From positions 1,984,001-2,048,000 of the forward strand of contig CAVRNR010000022.1 of NCBI GenBank assembly GCA_963722575.1: a DNA stretch of 64,000 nt, in the 5' to 3' direction. The translations under genes and the position numbers were made by a program. Shown in pieces: positions 58,564 to 64,000 of the stretch; positions within the stretch are counted from its first letter, which is position 1, and every line of letters starts with the position of its first letter. Source of the stretch: Fen-178 sp963722575. GTDB taxonomy: Bacteria > Acidobacteriota > Terriglobia > Bryobacterales > Bryobacteraceae. The notes under the pieces were generated by a model that was given only the letters and a program-made list of their open reading frames with translations, ran no database searches and had not been told where the DNA came from.

Positions 58564-58653
58564 TGGCGGAGGAAGAGGGATTCGAACCCCCGAACGAGTT
58601 TCCCCGTTAACGGTTTTCAAGACCGCCGCCTTCAACCGCTCGGCCATTCCTCC
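58564..58653 (-). tRNA. tRNA-Ser (anticodon TGA)
   Basis: Read on the minus strand: acceptor GGAGGAA pairs with TTCCTCC, discriminator G and encoded CCA (58564-58566). The anticodon loop is CTTGAAA giving TGA, a long variable arm (GTTAACGGGGAAACTCG) is present and the T-arm is GGGGGTTCGAATCCCTC. Long variable arm and anticodon agree on serine. Its last 23 nt are copied at 48026-48048. Confidence 0.95.
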
Positions 58654-58661
58654 GCTATCCA

Positions 58662-59264
58662 TTATACCGGGCCGCCTCTTTGCTGAAGCACCAGTTCCAG
58701 CTTGCCGCTGAGATCGTCGAGGCGCCGCATCACTTCCTGGTGCTGGACCTCCTCGAGCGGCGGCACCTTGCGGCGAATGGCGAAAGTCCCGCCGGGTTCG
58801 AGAACGCACTGCTCCACCTCCTCCAGCCCGGCAAAGCCCTGGCGATGCAGGACGGTCAGCAGCTCCGTGCGCGTCAGCAACTCCCTGGCCAGCGCGTGCT
58901 TCACGATGCGGCCCTCCTTGATCAGCACCGTCGGTTTCCCCTCGAAGACCTGGTCGAGGCGCCGGTGGCGGAACAGGAAGCGCACCACCAGGTAATTGAT
59001 AGCCATCAGCGCGAAGGCGCCCACCAGGCCGCCGGTTAGCGAGTTGTCGTTGCCGATGATGGCGTTCTGCACGGTGTTGGAGAGCGACAGCAACACCACC
59101 AGGTCGAACGGGTTGAGCTGCGCCAGCTCCCGTTTGCCGAAAACCCTCAGGAATACGACCAAGAAGACGTACACGATCGCCGGACGCAGAATCTTCTCCG
59201 CCAGGGGCGCTCCCAGGCCGAAGATGGCGTTCCACATGCCGCTCGATACCACCCAATCGGGCAT
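58662..59264 (-). CDS. DUF421 (YetF-like) membrane protein
   Basis: 200 residues with three N-terminal TM helices (PAIVYVFLVVFLRVFGKREL is the first conserved block, then FDLVVLLSLSNTVQNAIIGN) and a cytoplasmic C-terminal domain (KPTVLIKEGRIVKHALAREL). This is the typical DUF421/YetF layout. The C-terminal PPLEEVQHQEVMRRLDDLSG ends in a coiled-coil-like helix. Biological role of the family is not well established. It ends 8 bp upstream of the tRNA-Ser 5' end on the same strand. Confidence 0.9.
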   Translation of the reverse strand: MPDWVVSSGMWNAIFGLGAPLAEKILRPAIVYVFLVVFLRVFGKRELAQLNPFDLVVLLSLSNTVQNAIIGNDNSLTGGLVGAFALMAINYLVVRFLFRHRRLDQVFEGKPTVLIKEGRIVKHALARELLTRTELLTVLHRQGFAGLEEVEQCVLEPGGTFAIRRKVPPLEEVQHQEVMRRLDDLSGKLELVLQQRGGPV

Positions 59265-59498
59265 TCGTTATTTCCTCCTCAATGTCGATTATGCAGGATT
59301 GTCGCGAATTTGATAAAACATATAGGGTAGGGGATGTTTTAGCCTGTCGAAAGGCTGTGGATGTTTTGTGCATGCCTGCGGAAATCGGTGCGCATCGAGT
59401 GATTCCAAAGCGGTTGGAGCGTGCACAGACATCTGCGGCCTGAAGTGTTCTAGGTGTTGACCGGCGAGCGCGCCGGAGTTTAGGCTAAGGTTCACGCC

Positions 59499-60866
59499 AT
59501 GCCAGCGACCAGTGCGATTGAAAAGGGTCTTCCCACCAATGTAGACGCCGAGCGGTTCGTGCTCGGCTCGATCCTCCTCGACGACGCTCTGTACGTCCAG
59601 GCCGCCGGCACGCTCGAGGCCGACGACTTCAGCCTGGAGAGCCACCGGCGCATCTTCAAGCGCATGGGCGAGCTCCAGGAGCGCGGCGAAAAAATCGACC
59701 GCATCACCGTGGCTAACGAGCTCATGAAGTTCAATGAGCTGGAAGCCTGCGGCGGCTTGAGCTACCTGGTGGAGCTGGACGACGGGCTGCCGCGGATTCC
59801 GAACCTCGACAGCTATATACGGATCGTCAAGGACAAGGCCGTGCTGCGGCGCATCATCTTTGCTTCGCAGCACATGATGAACCGGGCGCTCGCGGGCGAG
59901 GAGGAGCCGGACGAGATCCTGGCCGGCGCCGAGGAGACCCTGCTCAAGCTGGGCGAGGCGCGGATGAAGTCCGGGCTGCTGAACGCCGGGCAGATCCTCG
60001 AGGATTACGAAGGCGGCCTCAACGCCTTCCTGGACCCCAGCAAGCGCATCAAGGGGATCGGCACCGGGTTCACCAAGTTCGATGAGTTGACCGGCGGGCT
60101 GCATGGCGGAGACCTGGTCATCGTGGCGGGCCGGCCTTCCATGGGGAAGACGGCCCTGGCGCTCAACATCGCGCAGCACGTGGCGCTCAAGAACAAACAG
60201 ACGGTGGCGATTTTTTCGCTCGAGATGTCGAAGGAGTCGCTGCTGACGCGCATGCTCTGCTCGGCGGCGCGCGTGGACAGCCAGAAGTTCCGCGCGGGGT
60301 ATCTCAACCAGGAGGAACGGCGCAAGCTCAACCACGCGCTGCAGGAGCTGGTGCAGGCGCCCCTCTACATCGACGACACCCCCGGCGCGCACCTGATGGA
60401 CATGCACGCCAAATTGCGCCGCTTAGAGAGCGAGCGGCATCACCTGGGACTGGTGATTGTGGACTACCTCCAGTTGATGACCGCGGGCGCGCGCTTCGAG
60501 AACCGCAACCAGGAAGTCAGCGCGCTGTCCCGAGGCATGAAGATGCTGGCCAAGGAGTTGAATGCTCCCGTGATGGTGCTCTCGCAGTTGAGCCGCGCGG
60601 TGGAGAACCGCCAGGGGGGCGATCACCGGCCGCAATTGAGCGACCTGCGCGAGTCGGGTTCCATCGAACAGGATGCCGATGTGGTGGCCTTCGTCTTCCG
60701 CGAAGAGATTTACAAACCTAAGGAGGACAGTTTGCGGGGCCTGGCCGAGCTGATCGTCGGCAAGCAGCGCAACGGGCCGGTGGGAACGGTCAACTTGGTC
60801 TTTATTCACGCGCAGACGAAGTTCGAGAACCGCGCGGAGGATACGGGAGAGGTGCCGGAGGAGTAG
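59499..60866 (+). CDS. dnaB: Replicative DNA helicase DnaB
   Basis: 455 residues. N-terminal domain (NVDAERFVLGSILLDDALYV) for primase contact, then the RecA-type motor: GIGTGFTKFDELTGGLHGGD, Walker A GRPSMGKTALALNIAQ, FSLEMSKESLLTRMLC, Walker B LVIVDYLQLM, and LSDLRESGSIEQDADVV (arginine finger region). It unwinds DNA at the fork as a hexamer. ATG 59499. The 234 bp upstream separate it from the divergent DUF421 gene; nothing specific is seen there. Confidence 0.96.
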   Translation: MPATSAIEKGLPTNVDAERFVLGSILLDDALYVQAAGTLEADDFSLESHRRIFKRMGELQERGEKIDRITVANELMKFNELEACGGLSYLVELDDGLPRIPNLDSYIRIVKDKAVLRRIIFASQHMMNRALAGEEEPDEILAGAEETLLKLGEARMKSGLLNAGQILEDYEGGLNAFLDPSKRIKGIGTGFTKFDELTGGLHGGDLVIVAGRPSMGKTALALNIAQHVALKNKQTVAIFSLEMSKESLLTRMLCSAARVDSQKFRAGYLNQEERRKLNHALQELVQAPLYIDDTPGAHLMDMHAKLRRLESERHHLGLVIVDYLQLMTAGARFENRNQEVSALSRGMKMLAKELNAPVMVLSQLSRAVENRQGGDHRPQLSDLRESGSIEQDADVVAFVFREEIYKPKEDSLRGLAELIVGKQRNGPVGTVNLVFIHAQTKFENRAEDTGEVPEE

Positions 60867-60869
60867 CGT

Positions 60870-60993
60870 TGTGGGGCAGGATTGCATCCTGCGCGCCGGT
60901 TTTCAACCGGCGCTGGTCGGGCTGTTTACAAGCGATTCGAGCGGGTTACCAACCCGCCGGACCCAGAGGGTACCCCTGCAAACCTGCCCCACA
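60870..60993. repeat. 124-bp palindromic element after dnaB
   Basis: Outer inverted repeat TGTGGGGCAGG (60870-60880) and CCTGCCCCACA (60983-60993). Three hairpins lie inside: GCAGGA/TCCTGC (60877-60892), GCGCCGGTT/AACCGGCGC (60893-60913) and GCGGGTT/AACCCGC (60941-60957). It is noncoding and starts 4 nt after the dnaB stop. This looks like a small palindromic repeat or MITE; it may also terminate dnaB transcription. Confidence 0.75.
60959..60976. repeat. Copy of recurrent 18-nt word GGRCCCAGAGGGYRCCCC
   Basis: GGACCCAGAGGGTACCCC. Closely related words occur at 61801-61818, 62568-62585 and, on the other strand, 18773-18790. Confidence 0.6.
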
Positions 60994-61064
60994 GTTCTTG
61001 CCGGATTCCAGGTTCCGGGAAGAAGTATGTGGCATTGGGCGCTTCCGCCTGCCAACCGCCTTGT

Positions 61065-61658
61065 TCACCGCGTCACGTACAACTCCGCTTGCGTGAACCC
61101 CACGCTCCGGATCTGCTCGCGGAGCGCGCTGTAGCGCACCTCGGCGGCAGCGGCGCGCACGCGTTCGGTTTCGGCGGGGGTGAACTCGCGCACGTAGCGG
61201 TCGGCGCGGTCGCGGTAGGAGTAGCCGGAATAGGCCGGGCCGGAGGCGCCGGCCACTTCCATCAGCAGGTCCCAGAAGGTCCTCCGCTGAAACAGAGACT
61301 TGCGCGCCGCGGCCTCGCGCGGGATCTCGATAGCGTGGCGGCCTCCGCGCAGCGTGGCGCGGATGCAACCGGCGGCGGCGAAGGGCCGGGCGGGGTCGGC
61401 GTCGGGAAAAGTTGCCAGCAGCTCGCGGAGGTTTTCGAGATCGGCCTCCCAACCCGCCCAGCGGAACCGCGTGGCGCCGATCGCCACCGTGCCGCGCAGC
61501 AGCATCTCGCGGATGCGCGGCTCATCCTTTCCGGCGATGCCGAGCAGGTGCTCGACCAGTTCGCGCACCGGAAGCTCCTGGAGCACCACGGGCGTAATCG
61601 AGATGGCCTCGGCAACTTCGGAGCTGAGTTTCACCCGGACCGTCTGGGGCAGCGCCAT
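61065..61658 (-). CDS. Hypothetical protein, 197 aa
   Basis: No signal peptide or TM helix. It begins MALPQTVRVKLSSEVAEAIS, with alternating charged/hydrophobic helices (VRELVEHLLGIAGKDEPRIR) and an Arg/Tyr-rich stretch near the end (SGYSYRDRADRYVREF). I do not recognise a family; the style is that of lineage-specific acidobacterial proteins. It is divergent from the methyltransferase gene 27 bp away, so both promoters must lie in or near that short gap. Confidence 0.75.
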   Translation of the reverse strand: MALPQTVRVKLSSEVAEAISITPVVLQELPVRELVEHLLGIAGKDEPRIREMLLRGTVAIGATRFRWAGWEADLENLRELLATFPDADPARPFAAAGCIRATLRGGRHAIEIPREAAARKSLFQRRTFWDLLMEVAGASGPAYSGYSYRDRADRYVREFTPAETERVRAAAAEVRYSALREQIRSVGFTQAELYVTR

Positions 61659-61685
61659 GGTTTGATTTCACGCTAGCATAAGTCC

Positions 61686-62693
61686 GTGACGACACCAGCG
61701 GGCGAGTTGCTGGCCGGGGAGATCGGGCGCGATGGGCCCGTGACCTTCCGGCGCTTCATGGAGGTGGCGCTCTACCACCCCGAACACGGCTACTATCGCC
61801 GGGCCCAGAGGGCACCCCGCGATCCATTCGGCAAACACGGCGACTTCTTCACGGCGGAGCAGATCCAGCCGGTCTTCGGCATTCTCATGGCGGCTCGTAT
61901 CCGGCAACTTTTTCGCGAAATGGGTGAGCCGCCGGAGTTCACGGTGGTGGAGTTGGGCGCCGGACGCCGCGAAATGGCCGAGGCGTTCTCGGAGTGGGCG
62001 TACATCCCGGTGGATCTCGATTCCGGCAATCTGCCGGAGAAGTTTCGCGGCGTGGTGTTCTCCAACGAGTTCTTCGATGCGCTGCCGGTGGAGGTCGCTC
62101 TGTACCGCGATGGCGCGTTCCGCGAGCAGCGCGTGGCGTTCCAAGACGGGTGGTTCCGTTGGCAGACGGGCGGCGCGGTGCGTGAAGAGGTGGAGCAATA
62201 CCTGCGCCGCTGGTTCCCTCCGCCCGAAGAAGGCCGCTGGTACGAAGCCAACCTCGAGGCGCTCGGCTGGATGGAGCGCATCGGCCGTGCGCTCGAATCC
62301 GGCTACGCGCTGACGGTGGACTACGGCTACACGCGCGCGGAGTCCGTGCGGTTCCCGGCTGGAACGCTGATGGCGTACCGGAGGCACATGGCGCGGGAGG
62401 ATGTGCTCGAGGATCCCGGCGAGCGGGACATCACGGCGCACGTCAACTTCACCGCGCTCGAAGAATGCGGCGCCGCTTGCGGCCTGCGGAGGGAGCGCTT
62501 CGAGACGCTGGCGCGGACGATCGTCACCGCCGGCGAGGCCGACCAGTTCGCCGCCGCGTTGAACTCCGGGCCCAGAGGGCACCCCGATGACGAACTGCGG
62601 CGGCGCATGCAGCTCAAGACGCTGCTCTTCGGAATGGGGGAGACGTACCGGGTGCTGTTGCAGCTTCGGGAGAACCGGGAGAGAAAAGCCTGA
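61686..62693 (+). CDS. MidA/NDUFAF7-like SAM-dependent methyltransferase
   Basis: 335 residues from GTG 61686. Family marks: GPVTFRRFMEVALYHPEHGYY, GDFFTAEQIQPVFGILMAA, the SAM site VVELGAGRREMAEAF, VVFSNEFFDALPVEVA and the C-terminal RRRMQLKTLLFGMGETYRVL. In mitochondria the homologue methylates an arginine of complex I subunit NDUFS2; bacterial members are little studied. Two in-frame copies of an 18-nt word (GGGCCCAGAGGGCACCCC at 61801 and 62568) look like small insertions relative to relatives. Confidence 0.88.
   Translation: MTTPAGELLAGEIGRDGPVTFRRFMEVALYHPEHGYYRRAQRAPRDPFGKHGDFFTAEQIQPVFGILMAARIRQLFREMGEPPEFTVVELGAGRREMAEAFSEWAYIPVDLDSGNLPEKFRGVVFSNEFFDALPVEVALYRDGAFREQRVAFQDGWFRWQTGGAVREEVEQYLRRWFPPPEEGRWYEANLEALGWMERIGRALESGYALTVDYGYTRAESVRFPAGTLMAYRRHMAREDVLEDPGERDITAHVNFTALEECGAACGLRRERFETLARTIVTAGEADQFAAALNSGPRGHPDDELRRRMQLKTLLFGMGETYRVLLQLRENRERKA
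61801..61818. repeat. Copy of recurrent 18-nt word, inside the methyltransferase gene
   Basis: GGGCCCAGAGGGCACCCC, identical to 62568-62585. It encodes extra residues (AQRAP) just before the GDFFTAEQ motif. Confidence 0.65.
62568..62585. repeat. Copy of recurrent 18-nt word, inside the methyltransferase gene
   Basis: GGGCCCAGAGGGCACCCC, identical to 61801-61818 but read in a different frame (GPRGHP) before the final conserved helix. Confidence 0.65.
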
Positions 62694-62699
62694 AATAAT

Positions 62700-62726
62700 G
62701 AAAAAGGCCCCGGAAACCGGGGCCTT
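62700..62726 (-). terminator. Intrinsic terminator of the 20-codon gene
   Basis: On the minus strand a perfect 10-bp stem (62726-62717 with 62713-62704, AAGGCCCCGG / CCGGGGCCTT) with a 3-nt loop is followed by a short T-run (TTTTT, 62705-62701). It lies 45 nt after the stop of the Lys-rich mini-gene. The plus-strand side has no T-run, so it serves the minus-strand gene first. Confidence 0.85.
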
Positions 62727-62770
62727 GGGGTAAAACCTGTTTGCATGCCCTGTTCAGGGCAGCGCCATGG

Positions 62771-62833
62771 CTACTTCTTTTTCTTCGGAGCAGCCTTTTT
62801 CTTGGCGGGGGCTTTCTTCGTTGCGCTCTTCAT
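62771..62833 (-). CDS. 20-residue Lys/Ala-rich basic miniprotein
   Basis: ATG 62833 to TAG 62771 gives MKSATKKAPAKKKAAPKKKK: 11 Lys, no acidic residue, like the basic tail of histone H1-type or HU-tail proteins. GGGAG ends 8 nt before the ATG. A sigma-70 promoter with ideal 17-nt spacing lies about 60 nt upstream and an intrinsic terminator follows 45 nt downstream, so this is a complete small transcription unit. A role in binding DNA or RNA is inferred from composition only. Confidence 0.72.
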   Translation of the reverse strand: MKSATKKAPAKKKAAPKKKK

Positions 62834-62890
62834 CGATTGATCTCCCTAAACATCAAATTTTGCGATCCAAAAAAATCGCAATGTGATTCA

Positions 62891-62919
62891 TATATAAGGT
62901 TGTTCGCGATGAAAGTCAA
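62891..62919 (-). promoter_or_regulatory. Sigma-70-type promoter of the miniprotein gene
   Basis: Minus strand: -35 TTGACT (62919-62914), 17-nt spacer, -10 TATATA (62896-62891). The predicted leader of about 50 nt contains the inverted repeat TTGCGAT/ATCGCAA, a possible hairpin, before the ribosome binding site. Confidence 0.75.
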
Positions 62920-64000
62920 GAGAAAAATGCATGCGCGCCATCTTTCGGCGTGTTTCGGCTCGCGCCGAGCCAGCCGAAGGCCAACGCCACCAGCATGGCC
63001 GCGACGCTCATCGCGCGTGTCACGACACTCTCTGTGCCGCCCGTGTACCGCAACGAAATCTCGCAAGGCCCATCGCAGTCCGGCTCAATCGCCATCAGCC
63101 CAATCGCATCGGGGCGGATCGGCTGGCGCTTGCCATTCGCGTAAGCCTCCCAGCCCCGATCGTAGGTGACCTGGACGGCAACCACTTGCCCGCGCTCCAC
63201 GGTCGCGCGGATTTCCGCTTCGCTCATTCCCTTCCACTGAAACGTGGCGGGCGGATACCTGGAATCTTCCAGCGCCGCTACATACGGCTCCACGGGTTCG
63301 ATGTCCAGGCCGTGGATGGGTGTTCGCTTCACCACAGCGGCGGCTGGGATCGCGTGCGCGAGCGATGCCGATCGGCTGGGCACTTCATAGATGGCGTCGT
63401 CGCCCTCGCGCCAGAGCAGCGGCAAAACACCGTCGAACTTGCGGGGGTTCGCGAAGGCTTGGTAAGGATCCGTGCTCTTCGGCCCCGACACGGCAATGGC
63501 GTGCGTTCCGAACGCCTTCAACCACTCGACCGAAACTTCGGTGCCGCGGGCGGCGGCGTCCGTGCCGCTTTGAATCTGGAACACCGCGCCAGGAATGAGC
63601 CGGTTCACCGCGAACTGAATGTGCCCGCCCTGAAACTGGGGATTATCGGTGAAGACGTTATACAGAAACGAACTCGATCCGGCGATGAACGCCCGCTCCC
63701 CAGGCCGGTTCCGGTCCATCCATTTCGCAATCTTGTACTCGCTGAGGCGGCCCGGTTCCACCGAGCGGATCAAACCCCGCGCGTAGTTGACCGAGTGGAC
63801 CGTCTGCACGCCCAGTCCGATCATGACAGCCACCGCTGCGGCCAAGCGCACGCGCCGCGGAAGCCGGTCCAGGATGGCCGCCCCGCCGAACACCACCGCC
63901 AGCGGCAGCGCCAGGTCCATCTCCAACTGGTAACGGGAGGGCTGAGGGATGAGCGCCACCTGCCACGCGTACCAGGCCGCCACGATGGCGGTGGGAACGT
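62916..64000 (-). CDS. C-terminal part of a large membrane protein (YfhO/GT-C-like), truncated by window edge
   Basis: The frame is open to the window edge; the GTG at 63983 is probably internal. Visible: two TM helices near the broken end (DLALPLAVVFGGAAILDRLP and LAAAVAVMIGLGVQTVHSVN), a long extracytoplasmic domain (about 290 codons) and a last TM helix (SVAAMLVALAFGWLGAS). The end, VTYDRGWEAYANGKRQPIRP followed by a beta strand and a final TM, is like the C-terminus of YfhO-type or related polytopic glycosyl-transfer proteins. Specific function unknown. The stop lies at the promoter of the miniprotein gene. Confidence 0.8.
   Translation of the reverse strand, partial: VPTAIVAAWYAWQVALIPQPSRYQLEMDLALPLAVVFGGAAILDRLPRRVRLAAAVAVMIGLGVQTVHSVNYARGLIRSVEPGRLSEYKIAKWMDRNRPGERAFIAGSSSFLYNVFTDNPQFQGGHIQFAVNRLIPGAVFQIQSGTDAAARGTEVSVEWLKAFGTHAIAVSGPKSTDPYQAFANPRKFDGVLPLLWREGDDAIYEVPSRSASLAHAIPAAAVVKRTPIHGLDIEPVEPYVAALEDSRYPPATFQWKGMSEAEIRATVERGQVVAVQVTYDRGWEAYANGKRQPIRPDAIGLMAIEPDCDGPCEISLRYTGGTESVVTRAMSVAAMLVALAFGWLGASRNTPKDGAHAFFS

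Larger units (their letters stand above)
48026..58586. mobile_element. tRNA-Ser genomic island carrying a T6SS tip/kinase module
   Basis: Bounded by the 23-bp direct repeats at 48026-48048 and 58564-58586. The intact tRNA is at the high end and the tRNA 3' end faces into the island, as in classical integrase-made islands. A broken tyrosine integrase lies 60 nt inside the tRNA end. Cargo: motif-repeat membrane protein, Ser/Thr kinase, C39-like peptidase, PAAR, an unknown protein, a beta-helix tail-like protein and VgrG. No other mobility gene is seen, so the island is probably fixed. Confidence 0.75.

Overview
The window is a GC-rich bacterial chromosome segment that best fits an acidobacterium of the Solibacter/Bryobacter type. 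The main pointers are a secreted protein with the TIGR03437-type N-terminal domain that is greatly expanded in Solibacter, several acidobacterial-looking hypothetical proteins, a PEP-CTERM protein, frequent GTG/TTG starts and ATGA-overlapped operons. Housekeeping anchors are priA, polX, dnaE, dnaB, sppA, a tRNA-Ser gene and a MidA-type methyltransferase. The taxonomic call comes from family recognition and no search was run.

Layout. 0-4 kb: a secreted hypothetical protein, a shortened family-5 solute-binding protein and an NtrY-like sensor kinase, tightly coupled. 4.1-5.5 kb: a MntA/HepT-type toxin-antitoxin pair and a methyltransferase with a signal peptide. 5.7-14.8 kb: a tripartite efflux operon (membrane fusion protein plus two RND pumps) ending in a sigma-54-dependent response regulator. 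14.8-18.5 kb: a PEP-CTERM serine protease, sppA and a cation efflux protein. 18.6-25.3 kb: priA, then a 2.1 kb insert (RelA/SpoT-like protein and a ParE-type toxin-antitoxin pair) bounded by a duplicated copy of the 5' end of priA, then the TIGR03437/Ig-like secreted protein. 25.3-31.8 kb: polX-NUDIX, a TPR protein, an EmrB-type exporter and an amino-acid permease.

32-42 kb is an L-arabinose locus: a Tat-exported GH127 beta-L-arabinofuranosidase, then a sodium/sugar symporter, a tiny membrane protein, a fucose-isomerase-family isomerase (no AraA is seen), AraB and AraD. The remnant of a LacI-type regulator lies just upstream of the symporter. A wHTH/nucleotidyltransferase two-gene unit with its own palindromic operator follows, then dnaE.

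48.0-58.6 kb is the most striking region. A tRNA-Ser gene (58564-58653, minus) has the last 23 nt of its 3' end repeated exactly at 48026-48048, in the orientation expected for an element integrated at the tRNA 3' end. A frameshifted N-terminal remnant of a tyrosine integrase sits directly beside the tRNA. The 10.5 kb between the repeats carries an orphan type VI secretion (T6SS) tip cluster: VgrG with a C-terminal membrane hairpin, a separate beta-helix tail-like protein, an unknown T6SS-associated protein, PAAR and a C39-like peptidase. It also carries a 1234-residue Ser/Thr kinase with a periplasmic sensor region. Divergent from the kinase is a protein made of a degenerate kinase N-lobe, a Pro-rich linker with five GE(F/Y)T(R/Q)xF motifs and a C-terminal membrane anchor. 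I infer that the kinase, the motif protein and the VgrG cargo form one phosphorylation-linked system on a mobile island.

58.6-64 kb: a DUF421 membrane protein, dnaB, a palindromic repeat element, a hypothetical protein, the MidA-like methyltransferase, a complete mini transcription unit (promoter, RBS, 20-codon Lys/Ala-rich gene, intrinsic terminator) and the 3' part of a large membrane protein cut by the window edge.
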